A stretch of 64,000 nucleotides of DNA, from assembly GCF_000213175.1 (NCBI RefSeq), contig NW_009799099.1:3474163-3538162 (forward strand), written 5' to 3'. Shown in pieces: positions 21,797 through 34,800 of this stretch. The translations under genes were made by a program, and so were the position numbers. A model generated the notes under the pieces. It did no database searches, had not been told where the DNA came from, and saw nothing but the letters and a program-made list of their open reading frames with translations. This DNA is from Neurospora tetrasperma FGSC 2508 (Eukaryota > Ascomycota > Sordariomycetes > Sordariales > Sordariaceae). The stretch's first letter is position 1; each line of letters starts with the position of its first letter.

Positions 21797-22276
21797 TATT
21801 ACGAACTTAAGCGATACTAGGGCCACCCAGACCCTCGGGACGCAACAGCCCCGCCTATAAATAGCTAGTATAACCGTAAGAGAGGGAAAGGCCCGGAAGG
21901 GCGTAGTAGGTAGTTCACTAATGCGGGTGGCTCACTAGTAAGTTAATACTTATAGTAAATTAGTATTTATAGGTAAGCTAAGGCTTATAGTAAGTTATAA
22001 TATTAGAGTAAATATTACGTAAATTACGGAATTTACAATTATGTAGACGGCTAAAGATATATATCCTATAATAGGACGAGAAGTATAAAGGGACGATTAG
22101 AGAATTCAAATTATTAAATAGTTCGATAGTAATTAACTATATAATAAATTATTATTACCGAAATTAGTATTATATATATATATTTATCATAAACCTTTTA
22201 ATTTTACTAAATAGCCCTAATAATTTTTATACCTTTAATTATTTTATTTAAATAAATTAGATTGCTATTCGTTATA
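21797..22276 (+). repeat. 5' LTR of element 1
   Basis: 480 bp. It aligns end to end with 28,728-29,208, with differences that are mainly C/T and G/A. Each LTR is the more mutated one in different segments, so RIP hit both copies independently. Confidence 0.92.
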
Positions 22277-25200
22277 CGTTAATTACTCCCTTTAGCCTAT
22301 TTTAAATAGTGATTAAAAATATTTCTTCGCTTTACTATATCTACTATTAAAAATAATAATAATAATACTTCGAATAAACCCTTAAATTTTATTGTCCTTT
22401 AATAGTAGTTTAAAGCTATATAAGAATGTATTCTCTAATTTAAAATTTAATTTAAGGTTGAATCCGGTACCCCCGAAGCGAAGGTAAGAAAGGGAATTAC
22501 CCCCGTTAATAGATTAAAAATTAAATTATCCGTATTTAAAGAGTTCAATAATTAATAGGCCGCCCTTATAGAATTTTTAATTTAAATATATATTTACCTT
22601 TATTTTTATAAAGATCGGTTTACTTCTAAATTCGAAAAAGTAGTTTACATAGGTATTTAATTTATAAATAAAGCCCTTACTTAATATAAGTCTATCCTTA
22701 GGGACTACTATAAGAATAGAGATTAGGCCTCGGATTTTACTAAGAAAATTTTAAGTTCCTATAAAGAATTTACCTAAGCCTTCTCCTAAATCTTTAAAGA
22801 AAAGGATAAAATTCGTAGGGTTTAAGAACGCTTAACTTATTTTCAATAAATTAAATTTATTTTAGCCTATATTGTACTTTTTAAATAGGATATTCTCTAT
22901 AATAATATTAATAATAACGGACTAATATAGTTATTCTATAATAGTTTTAAGGAAAGAATTAAGAACGAACTCTATAAAGAGGATTATCCTAAGACTATTA
23001 ACGTTTATATTAATAAAGTTATTTGTATTAATAATTAATTATTCTAGCGGGAATAGGAAAAGAAAGGGAAAATAATTATTTTCGTTCTTTTTAAGTTTAA
23101 TACTAATATTAAGAAGAAAAGGACGTAGGGAATTTCCCTTTCTAGGACTATTTATATTAAACCTATAGAAATCAATATAGCCCAAATTAATTAAAGTAAA
23201 TAAGACCTTTTAAAGGTTAAATATTTTAATTATAGTAAAATTAAATATATAAAGAAAAATTACTATACGCTTAAATAATTAAATTAGAAGAAAGTAGAAA
23301 CCGCTATAATAGAAGGAATTAGGGTAATTAAAATTGCTAGCGCTAAATACGGTTAAAACGATTTAGAGGACGCTATAGATAGAATTATAGATTTCGATCT
23401 AGAAGTATAATAGGAGGCCGATAACGAATATAAATAAAAAGGGCCTAATAAGGAAAATCCTAAAGAGGAAGTATAAAACGATAATATACTTTAAATATAA
23501 ATACGTCGAACTCCGATATAGGAAGAAATTTATAGCCTCCCTAATACTGACCGAACTCTCTTTACGGTTATATATATAATAAATATTATTCTTCCCCTAT
23601 TACCCCTATTAACTTTTATAATTAAAGAATACTATTCTTCCGAATTCGTTGATTTGTATTAGTATAAATACCCTAATAATTCTACCGAAGGATACTAAAC
23701 GGAGCTGCTATAGTACTATTTAAATAAGAATAAGAAAAACGAATTATAGAATATTTTTTAGAAGAAGCGTAGAATTATTATCGAAGGGGAACCTTAAATT
23801 ACTTAAGAAAGACTCCTAAATATATTAAAAGTATATTAACTAATTGAAGGAAATATAATTTAAATATACCCCCTTTATTTTACTTACTATTATATACTAT
23901 AATTCTGATATATTACTAATAATTACTATAAATATTATAAGAAGAAATAGGATAATTATTTCTAGCCTACTTATAGATTCGATTAGTAAAGGTAATACAA
24001 ATTAATTATATATACCTTTAATTGAATAGACGTATAAGTTACCCTTATTATAAATAAATAATTTATATTTATTCTATACCTCTTTATATGAATAGATAAT
24101 TAATTAGTATTTAGGAGGCTTATTATACGCCTCCGTAACGTCTATACTTACTTAAAATAGGGGGAAATAAATCCCTAATAGTAATAATACCTAATATTTA
24201 ACTACTTTATTTATATAAAATAGAAAGCTTAGGTTTATAAAGTGGAAATTATACATTATATTTAATAGATTAATATAACCGGAAGTATAGAGGACGAGAA
24301 AGCCGTTTATTTAATATAATTATAGGAATATAATTCGCTACACGAATCTAAATTTATAGAAGAGAATATTCTTAATAATTATTATTAGGAATTAAAAAAC
24401 GGTTTAGGGCCTTTAGGGAGGTTTAACGAAAATTAAATCCTTATATAAAACGGATTATCCAACGATATAACCGTTGGAAAGATAAAGTCCGAAACCCTAT
24501 AATATTTATAGAAATCGATGCTACCAAAGAAGGGAAAGAAGATTAGTAATTCAAAATTATAGTTTATTAGAAAAATTATTAAGTTTTTATATTAATAAAT
24601 TCTAGAATTTAATTAAATTTTATTTTACCTAAGTTCGTTACTTAATTAAAAATTCCTTAAAAGAAGAAAAAGGTTCCTTTTGTAGTAAAAGGACCCTTCG
24701 AAATATAGATTATAAGACGGAAAACGTTACTACTCCCTATTATAGTAGAAAGTAAAATAATTGAAGTTAGTTTTAATATTATTAAAATAAGGCTATTTAA
24801 GGATATAATCTTAGGGTACCTATAGTATATTATATACGACCTAAATATTAATTAGAAGGAAGGTAGCTGCCTATATCCTAAAACGTACTTAATTATTAAT
24901 AAGAAAATTGGAGTACGGGAGGAAGTAAATTATAAAGGCATTATTCCTATAGTTTTACTATAAATAATATAAGAAATTATAATTTGTACTATTAATAAAA
25001 GTAGTAAAATTATAGAAGAAGGGTTAATAATATTAATAAAAGTATTAATAATTAATATTCAATATACATTCGATTATTATTAGAATTAATAGATGGAAAA
25101 GCTAAAGACGGTAATTTTAATAAAATACTAAGGATACCCGGCTTTTATTAGTAAGTACCTTAAAGGATTACCGCTATAAGGATTATAGAATTATAAAATT

Positions 25201-27839
25201 AAATTTAAGGAAGGAGCTAAATTTAAATTCTTTAAAGTATATTATATTAACGAAAAGTAAAATGTAAAATTAAGGAAGTATTTAGACGAAAATTTAAAAT
25301 AAGGATATATTTAAAAATTTATATTATTAATAGGGTACCTTATTCTCTTTGTACCGAAGAAGGATAGAAAGCTACGCTTTTATATTAATTATAAATAATT
25401 AAATTAAGAGATTATAAAAAATAATTATCCTTTACCTTTAATTTTATATATCCGAAGTTAATTAGGAGGAGTATAATACTTTATACGCCTTAATTTACTT
25501 ATTATTTATACCTATATTTGAATTAAGGAAAGAAATGAATAGAAAATAATATTTCGTATACTCTATAAATATTATAAATACTTTATTATACCCTTTAGAT
25601 TAATTAATATATTTATAATATTCTAATCTATTATCAATTATGTAATTCGACCCTACTTTAATAAATTCGCTATTTACTACCTGAATAATATTCTTATTTA
25701 TTCTAGAATTTTTATAAAATATAAGAAATATATAACGAAAGTACTAAACGTACTATACGAATATAAACTCTTTATTAATATAGAGAAACACGAATTCTAT
25801 ATAAAAGAAATTATATTTTTTAAATATTTAATTTTAAAGAATAAAATTAGGATAGAATTAAATAAAGTAGAAGCTATATAAAATTAGCCTACGCTTAGGA
25901 ATATAATTCAAATTTATAGGTTCTTAAGATTTATTAATTTTTATTAGATATTTATATAAGACTATAGAAAAATTATAAGGCTATTATACGAACTTACTAA
26001 GAAGGAGGCCGTTTTTATATAAAGAAAAACGGAAGAGGAAGTTTTTAGGGCTATTTATAATATAATTATTATAAACTTTATATTAAAACTTTTTAACCTA
26101 AGTAAACCCTTTAAAATCGAAACCGATATATTAAATTATACTATCGGAGGACAATTAGGGTAGTATAATAATTAAAGAAAATTATATTTTATAATTTTCT
26201 TCTCAAAAAAGTTAGAAGGACCCTATTATAATTACCCTATTTATAATAAAGAACTCTTAATTATTATTAAAATATTTTAAAAATAGAGGCTATACTTTAA
26301 TAGAACTATATATAAAATATAAATCTATACCAATTATAATAATCTTTAGTACTTTACAATTACGAAGGTACTTAATAGCTACTAAATATAATAGGCCGAA
26401 TTCTTATTAGAATTCAATTTTAAAATTAATTATAAAAAGGGTTCTAAAAACGCCCGAACCGACGCTTTAAACTAACGGACGGATTATATAAAAGACGTAG
26501 TAAAAGCCTTTATACTATTATTCTAGGAATAATTAAATAAAATATTTATATACCCTTTATAAGAATAAATAGAATATTATATTATTTATAGGGTTAAATT
26601 GTAGGACCCCGGTTATTAAATTACTATTACAATTTTAGAAGAGCGATAGAAATAGGAAAATAGCGTAAAAGAAGGAGTTATCCTCTAAAATAATAAATTA
26701 TAGTACTATAATAAGGTTTATATTTAGCCCGAATAATATAAAACGCTTATTATAGGAATATATATATTTAAAATAGGAGGATATATAGGTATTACTAAAA
26801 TTATAGTATAGATATAGTAGTACTACGACTTTCTAAGAATAAAAACCGAAGTAGTTCGAATATTATAGGTCTATAAGCGTTGTAATAAAATTAGGGTTAT
26901 AAGATATAAATTATACGGATTTTTTAAACCTCTAAAAATTGTAGAAAGGCTATAGAGTTCAGTAACTATAAATTTCATTATTAAATTACTATTATCTACA
27001 AATACTATAATAAGAATTATTTATAATAGTATTCTAATAATAGTAAATAGGTTAATTAAATAGAATTACTTCTTACTTTTTAAAGAAACATAATTAGTAG
27101 AGTAATTTATAAATATAATTTATCGGAATATTATTTTAATATATAATTAGCTAAAGGAATAGATTATAAATAGAGATACTAAATTTATATCTAAATTTTA
27201 GTAAGTATTGATAATTAAGCTCGGTACTAAGAATAAAATATTAATAGTATATTACCTATAAATAAATAGCCAAATAGAAAGGATTAATTAAATTATAGAA
27301 TAATATTTAAAGAATTATATTAATTTTAAATAAAGCGATTAAATAGAATTATTACTAACGGTACAATTAATATATAATACCTCCCCTACGGAGATTATAA
27401 AGGTTTCCCCTTTCTTTATAAATTATAAATATAAATTAAAATTCTTAGAAGGATTAAATACGAACGTCCCTAGGGCCTTAATTAAAATTGAAAAACTATA
27501 TATATTATATAAAAAACTTAAGGGAGAATTGGAATTCGTTAAATAAAAGATAAGCTGGTATTTTAATACAAAAAGGCTTAAAGGACCTCGCTTTAAAGAG
27601 GGGGATAAAATCCTTTTATCTATTAAGAATCTTAGGATAAAGAGGCTAAATAAGAAATTCGACGACCGACGAGTAGGACTATTCAAAATTAAAAAGAGAA
27701 TTTCGGATATAGTATATTAATTAAATATTCCTAATACTATAAAACTAAAATTATACTCCTTCTATATTGTATTACTAGAATTAGTACCTAAAAATGTACG
27801 AATTACTATAAAAACTAGTATTAAGGATGAAGAAGAAAA

Positions 27840-27990
27840 ATAGGATATAGAATAAATTTTAAATTTATAAATAGTAGATAGAGAATTAGAATACTTTATT
27901 AAATAGGAAGGGTTTAGCTTAGAAAATAATATTTAGGAACCTATTAAAAATTTAAATTACCCTAAGAAATTAAAAGAATTCTACTGAAAG
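27840..27990 (+). pseudogene. Chromodomain relic of element 1 Pol
   Basis: In frame after the integrase, a segment reads DRELEYFIK, then a stop at a Trp position, then EGFSLENNI, a second stop at a Trp position, and EPIKNLNYPKKLKEF. This is the layout of a chromodomain (E-Y-x-V-K-W-x-G-y...W-E-P...L). Such domains tether chromovirus integrases to H3K9-methylated chromatin. Confidence 0.75.
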
Positions 27991-28727
27991 AACCCGGATC
28001 GGTTAGGGATAAAGGATTACCTAATTAAGAAATAAGAAAGGACGAGGTATTTAAGGGCGACTAATTCGCGGGTACGGAAATAATAGAAGTAGAAACGTCC
28101 AACGATAATATTATAAGTAAAGGTTTAAACTCCTTCTCAGCGGCCTTTTCTTCCTTATTCTAAATATCTAATTCAGTTTCCGCAATCCAAATTATTTTAC
28201 AAACCTTTATAGCCAATTCCTCTTACCGACGCTAAACCGTAATTAAGTAAAATATATATTTTTATATTACTTCTATAAGCGCTACTTACTCCTATTTTAA
28301 TTTCTTATTTTTTATAATTATTTATACTACTAAAGAAGCGTTAATAAAGACAATTAATAATTGGGAGTTCGGATATTTATACTCCGTATTATAATTTACC
28401 TTTTTATAAGGACGAGCGCTACGAATATATTCGCTATACTTCTCCCGTCTTAAAAGTTTTTTATAAATAAATTTATAGTTGGAATAGTATTACTAAAATA
28501 TAATTATAAAACTAAAATATTTAATAGTAAATAATAATTACTATTATTGGACGGATAATATAATTAAATATTTAATAATATAATTAGATATAATAATAAG
28601 TATAAAGGAAAGGGAAGATTTACTATATTTAAGTAATAAAAGGAATAATATAGAAATAAAGGGTAAAAAAGGAATATAGGTAGTTAGTAAAGCTTTTGAA
28701 GACGTTAGTTAAGGAGAGGAAGTATTA

Positions 28728-29208
28728 TATTACGAATTTAAATAATATTAGGGCTATTTAAACCTTCAGAACGTAATAGCCCCGCCTATAAATAGCTAGT
28801 ATAATTATAAGAGAGGGAAAGGCCCGGAAGAGTATAATAGGTAGTTTACTAATGCGGGTAGTTTACTAGTAAACTAATATTTATAGTAAATTAATATTTA
28901 TAAGTAAATTAGGGCTTATAGTAAATTATAATACTAAAGTAAGTATTATATAGATTATAGAGTTTATAATTACGTAGACGGCCAGAAATATATATCCCGC
29001 AGTAGGATAAGAAGGTATAAAAGGACGATTAGAGAACTTAGATTATTAGATAGTTCGATAGTAGTTAACCGTATAATAGATTATTATTACTAAGACTAAT
29101 ATTACGTACGTATATTTATTGTAAACCTTTTAGCTTCACCAAATAGCCCTAATAGTCTTTATACCTTCAGCTATCTCACTTAGGCAGATTAGACCGCCGT
29201 TCGTTATA
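28728..29208 (+). repeat. 3' LTR of element 1
   Basis: 481 bp. It is preceded by a purine tract (AAGGAGAGGAAG, 28,711-28,722) in the position of a polypurine tract for plus-strand priming, and followed by the target duplication GAAAT. Confidence 0.92.
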
Positions 29209-30672
29209 GAAATATAGTAAGGGGTTAATATTCTTATTATAATTTTTATACTTATACTCTAACTTATATATTTAAATACCAATAAGGATTCGGAACCCCC
29301 CAATATATATTATAATACTAAATATACCACTAAGTATAATAGTACTACTATAAACGCTTCTAACTATACTCCCTCTATTATATTATATTATTACAACTTC
29401 TATTTACACCGCCCGTAACTTATAGCTATCGAATACGTTTAGTATTATAATCTCCGCTAATATTATATTTAAGACCGAGATCCAACCGGAACCCAGCGTC
29501 TTCGCTAGTATAGCTACTAGTAGAGGGGGGACCGCAGCTATTAGTATATTAAAATATAGGTTACTAAGCCTTAGGGGGTTATAGAGGCCCCGAACCGGCG
29601 TTACTAATACTAAAGCGGGCGGAACTAGGGCGGGCGGAACTTCTAGAAACCGAAATATATAAATTATATTAAAGTAATAGTAATTAATTAAAAGCTTTTA
29701 GCGCACAAATATATATAGTATGTAACTTATATTAAATTACTTATATTAATACTTTGGGTCCTTGAATATATCAATTTAATATAAATAGAATACCTATTTA
29801 AATATACTCGTCTTCTAATTAGTAAGTAGAATCGTATATTTAATTATATAGAATATAACTTTATTAGGGATTTATACTATTAAGCAATTGTTATAAATAG
29901 CTTTCCGGAGTCCGATTTATACCGAATTTAGGGCGGTTTCGAATTTGGATATTAATTCTAAATTAATATAGTTATACTTATTCTAAGTAATATCAATATT
30001 AATTATTATAATTCGATTTACGAATAGAAGCAATCTAATCTTAAACGACCGAATAATATATATAACGCTTATAGTTATTATAATATTAATAGGGACGAGC
30101 TCATTCTAAGATAAATCCGGAAATAAATTTGGAGTAGAATTAGTAAGCGTTTCTTAAGGAGGGGGCTTTATAATAGTAGGAACTATAAGAATTACCCGAA
30201 ATTTCTTCGTAATAATAGTAATAGCGGGAATTACCCGAAATAGTTTTATAGTAATAAGGACTATTATTAGGGATAGCTTTATAATAGAGGGGGCTATAGG
30301 GATTATTTGAAATAAACTATCGGGCGTATAAATAAACAAATTAGTAAGAAACGAAAATAGGAATGTATAATCCTAGAAAAATAGCTACTTTACCTTCTAT
30401 ATTAATATAGGCCGGCGGACGGGGGACGTTCGTATCTCTTTATTTTTGCTATTTTTAATTATATTAACTATATTAATAAATAGATCCCTTATATTATTAC
30501 CCCCCTCTTTATCCCTATCTTTATTCCCCCTCTTTATCCCTATCTTTATTCCCCCTCTTTATCCCTATTTTTATTCTTATTTTTATCCTCCTCTTCTCTC
30601 TCCTCTTCTCTATCCTCTTTTCTATCTTCCTTATTATTATTTTTTATAAACTTTTATTTATACTCCTATTAT
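29209..30672. other. RIP-degraded spacer between the two LTR elements
   Basis: AT-rich DNA with no intact frame. Around 30,150-30,330 a plus-strand frame has many TAA/TAG at what look like Gln codons, suggesting an older Gln-rich coding relic of unknown origin. Confidence 0.4.
30501..30575. repeat. 25-bp tandem repeat, three copies
   Basis: The unit CCCCCTCTTTATCCCTATC+TTTATT is repeated exactly at 30,501, 30,526 and 30,551; the third copy has a C-to-T change. On the minus strand it lies in a charged (Asp/Glu/Lys) low-complexity coding relic. Confidence 0.85.
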
Positions 30673-31108
30673 TATTCGTTATTTAAGCCGGTCCCGGAAT
30701 AGGTATTAGAAATTTCAATTATTTCCGAAGGAGGGTGCTTGGACTTAAATAGGACAATCTTTGGACTATTCTTCGAAGTTAGCGTCGGGGTCTTTAATAA
30801 GATCTTACGGGAATTAAATAATTTAGGCGCGGTAATACTCTTCTTAGGAGGCGGCTTCGTTGGGATAGGAGCGGCCTTAGGGGCTAATTTTGGAGTTAAT
30901 TTAGGGGTTAGTTTAAGGGTTAGCTTTTTAAAAGTAGGAGTAATAAAAATAATTTTCTTTGTATTTTTAAAGATAACCTTCTTTAAAGGAGGAGTAGGTT
31001 TGATAGGAGGGGCAATTTTGCCTTTACCCTTCGAATTAATAGTAGAAAGTTTTATAGCTTCCGGTTCGGATTTAGGATCCGTTACTTTATAACTCTTTTT
31101 ATATTACT
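30673..31108 (-). pseudogene. Lys/Pro-rich coding relic of unknown origin
   Basis: The minus strand has about 145 codons without a stop, unusually long for this RIP-mutated DNA. The reading is very rich in Lys, Pro, Thr and Leu with short repeats (KLTPKLTPKLAPK). On both sides the frame continues through TAA/TAG codons that could be former Gln, including a charged Glu/Lys/Asp stretch down to about 30,500. It lies outside the LTRs of both elements. It could be the Gag-like protein of a third element or a fragment of a duplicated host gene. No homologue is recognised. Confidence 0.45.
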
Positions 31109-31257
31109 ATAGAAGGTTCTTCCTTATAGGAGAAGAGGGTAGAGGCTATAGATTATTAATAGCTTTAATAGTTTTTCGATTAGTATCCGCCGCTTAACTA
31201 GTATAGCGCTTCCTACCGAACGCTACGATAGCGGCGGCGGCGGCGGTAGTATAGGGG

Positions 31258-31545
31258 TAATAGTAATTGCTAGATAGGGTTGTTGTAAAGTAGTAAATAT
31301 TAATAGTAGAAGGAAGAAGGTGGAGGCTCGGGAGCCTGTACTAGCGACTGGGATTATAAACCTAGTCGCCTATTACTTCTTTATTTAATTTAAAGTAGGT
31401 TAGTAACCTGTAACCTTAGTGCCGGGTCGCGTATATAACTGCCGTCCGGCAAGCAAGATGCCTACTATAGGTATAGTTAACTAGTTGGATACGACCCTAC
31501 TAATTATATTGTTTACTCTATATAATTATTCCAAATCCAGCATTA
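31258..31545 (-). repeat. 3' LTR of element 2
   Basis: 288 bp, equal in length to the other LTR and differing from it mostly by transitions. This copy is the more AT-rich of the pair. Confidence 0.9.
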
Positions 31546-31699
31546 AATGCCCGGCCACAAAAAAATCCTTTACTATCCTTAGCAATCAAACCTTCAATCT
31601 TCCTTATCTACAAAGCGGACCTTTCTTTTCCCTACCAACTTTACCCCTACTAGTAGATTCTTAGGCCAGCCTCTTATATACTCTTAATATTACTTTACT

Positions 31700-31845
31700 A
31701 ACTCCTTAGAGTTACGTAACTATTATTCTAATTTCTATTCGTTTTTGTAATAGTTATAACCTTTCTATTTAATTTAATATTTATACCCTGTACGTAACTT
31801 GTTGGGTGCATACCGAATTATTCGCTCTACCTCGTATACCTTTCC
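31700..31845 (-). pseudogene. Chromodomain relic of element 2 Pol
   Basis: The minus-strand reading EGKVYEVERIIRYAPNKL, then YKY, a stop at a Gln position, IK, a stop at a Trp position, and KGYNYYKNE has chromodomain layout and the usual place after the integrase. Stops fall at codons where TGG or CAA/CAG is expected. Confidence 0.72.
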
Positions 31846-34800
31846 TTCTTCTAAATCGGAAGAGGATTGGGAATCTTCTATTAGTCCGGGTACTAGCGGC
31901 GTTTAATTAAAGGGATTATTATATAGTGCTTTAATTAAGTAGGTTATAGAAATAATAGAATATATTTTTATAGTAGTTAGTAGTTCTAGCTGGTAGGTTA
32001 GGCGACTGATTCGTTCTAATATTTTAAATAAGCCCGTTTTTTATTGAGATAGCTTTTTAGAGGGGCGCCTAAGTAGATAATATCTATAATAGAGCTTTAG
32101 AAATACTTTATCGCCGGCTTTAAATTATATTAATTAGTATTTCCTATTATATTACCTTTTAACGTCGGTTAATATAAAGTCTATTATTAATTACGTATCT
32201 TTTCAGAAGTATTCCCTTAGGGTTACTACGTCTGTAAAGTCTTTCGGCGATATTAGGTCTAAGGGTTTAGGAAATCGGAAGTTAAAGAGTATTTTATAGG
32301 GATTAGACTTAATAGGGTTTAAATAGGAATTGTTTAAATATTATTATAATATTGGGATAATATTAATCTATTTATCATTGGGATGGTTAAAGGCATAGAA
32401 GCGTAGTATAATTTTAATTATTTAACTTTTTTTGTTCGGTTATTCTATTAGTTTATAGATAATATACTATATTTTTTAATAGTTTTATTCCTAAGGCAGT
32501 CTATATACCTTTCTAAAAAGCGGAGGTGAATCTTCTATTTCGATCCGAAATAATTCTATAGGGAATTCCCTAATTGCAAATTATTAAATATTTTATTAAT
32601 AGTTCTCCCTATTCTTGCGCTAAATATATGAAGTATTTTAATAGTAAGAGGGATTGTTTAATAGCTTTATTTAATACTGGTATTAGGTAGTCGAATGAGT
32701 TATGCCCGAGTATTTACTATATAGTCTCTTTAGACGGTACTTCCGGTAGCCTAATAATAAAGTCTATTATAATAATTCGTATTAGGAACTAATCTCCTTT
32801 TTTTGGCCTAATTAATTAATAATCTCTATTGGGTTCTACTCTATTAGTCTAATTGAGGTTGTATATTAGATAGTTCTAAACGTATTTTTTGACTATTCTT
32901 ATCTTGTTATTTATTATAATATTCCTTAAGTTATATAGTATTCTATCCCTGCCGAAGTAGTATTTGTTATTATAGGTGGCTTCTAGCATATTTTTTACGA
33001 AGGTGTATAGAACGTAAAGGCTTTTCGTATTATCAGACTAAATATAATAGAGTAGGTTATCTTTAAATAGGAACGGTATACCGGGCTTATAAAAAAATTA
33101 TTCACTGTCCTCGGTAATTATCAGCACTTTCCTTAAATCCTTTAAAAGGGGGGTATATTTATAATCTTCCGTATACCCCTTAATAAATTTCTCTTTAATA
33201 ATCTATTTATTTATACTTCTATTAAAGTAATATAAGCTTCCCCGGCATTCTAAATATCGTTTAGTATTAGCTTTCCCTCTAGTTGTACTTTTATATCTCT
33301 AATAGCCTTTAGTCTTAATAATATATCCGGAATATAATTTAATTTTCTAATTAGGTATTAAATCTTTAAATTGTATATTAATAAGTAGATAAATATATTA
33401 ATTAACCGCCGGTTAACCCTATCGGTAGAGGACGTATTTAGAAATATCTATTCGATAATCCCTTTTATTATAGAGTAGTTTATTAGTATAATAACTAGTA
33501 TATTACTTGAGTATAGTATAGTATATAATCTTTTTACAGCTTATATTAAATACGCCACTTCTAATTCTGATAGTTTATATTTAAATCCAACGTTAGTTAA
33601 GTATTTACTTAAGAATATTACGGGTAGTATTTAATTAGAGGGTATTGTAGTGCCCGGGACCTATATATAACTATTTTTTACGTAAAAAACTATAATTTTA
33701 AACCCTTTTTCTAATAATCCATCTATTTAGAAAAACAATTGTTTATTAGGGTTAAAATAGTATAGAATCGTTAGGTCCTCTTTATATATCGCCTCCTATA
33801 ATGCCTTGAAGGATTCCATCTCCGCCGGAGTTGGTTTGTAGTATATTAACTTATAGTAGTATTATTGTTTAGATAGTTTTCCGTTTTCTATAGCGCTTAT
33901 TTTCCTCCCTTTAATTAGTAGAATTACCTTACGTTTTTATGAAAGCTCTAATATTTGAGCGTAGTAAGGAATTAAATATTTAATAAAACTAGTTCTACTA
34001 ATATATTATTCGAATACCCTTAATTGCTTTAGGAATATTAGATTTCTAAATATTTATAATCGGTCAGTAGTATTAGCTAATTCTAATGTATAAATACAAA
34101 AGCTAAGGAGCTTAATGTTGGAATAATCAATCTATAATTTCTTTATTAATAAAATAATGTTATTATTTACAAATAGTTTAAATATTCTCTTTAAGTACTT
34201 TATATAATCTTCTACTGAATTAAAAAAGATTATAATATTATCGATAAACGTTCTATAATATTCCTTATATTTGTCTAGTAGCCGGTCTATATATTATTTT
34301 TATAAGTAAGAGTATTGTAATACCCTATTAAAGCGACTGTTAATCGTTTAAATCCTTTTGGGTTAATTAAAGTAAATCGGTTGCAATAAGGGGGCTATAC
34401 GCTAAATTAATAAAAGAAAACTATTATATTAATTACTATTATCTATATTTTCCCTTTTAGTATTGTAATAACCTTTAATTAAAGTGGGAGTAGGTAATTA
34501 TCTAGGACTATTACTTTATTAAAATTATGTAAATTAATAACGACTTTTATTTTCGGTTTACTATATACTTCTCTCTATACTATAAAGATAGAGTGCGCGA
34601 AGGGGGTCGTTTTAATTGCCTATTCTATCTTACTTTTATTATATAGTTCACTAAATATCTTATTTAATACCTCTTAGTCTTTTCTACTTAGCGGGTAAAA
34701 TATTATTGCTACCCTTTAATTCTATTAGCCCTCTACTAAGGGGACTTTTATTAGGTCGTTTTATAATTGCTTAATAAGTTTATTATTTTCCTACAATTTA

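Larger units (their letters stand above)
21797..29208 (+). mobile_element. Full-length RIP-killed Ty3/Gypsy chromodomain retrotransposon (element 1)
   Basis: 7,412 bp bounded by matching LTRs (21,797-22,276 and 28,728-29,208) and flanked by a perfect 5-bp target duplication GAAAT (21,792-21,796 and 29,209-29,213). The ends read TATTACGAA...TTCGTTATA, a RIP-altered TG...CA pair. In plus-strand order I can read: a Gag zinc knuckle (23,222-23,263) with exact CX2CX4HX4C spacing but all four ligands changed to Tyr; reverse transcriptase from about 25,140 with LFVPKKD at about 25,350 and the active site YLNN (25,678-25,689; Asp-Asp became Asn-Asn); RNase H near 26,100-26,500; integrase (about 26,600-27,700) with the RDTKF block at 27,172-27,186; and a C-terminal chromodomain at about 27,840-27,990. 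Stops are everywhere, so it cannot move on its own. Confidence 0.93.

Noticed and set aside
27423-27686. 87-codon minus-strand frame inside element 1
   Set aside because: It is antisense to the integrase relic of a plus-strand element.
30739-31092. 117-codon plus-strand frame, hydrophobic, starting MDLNRTIFG
   Set aside because: It is the mirror of the Lys/Pro-rich minus-strand relic (Lys/Pro codons read backwards give Phe/Leu/Gly). The composition of the minus strand is the more protein-like.
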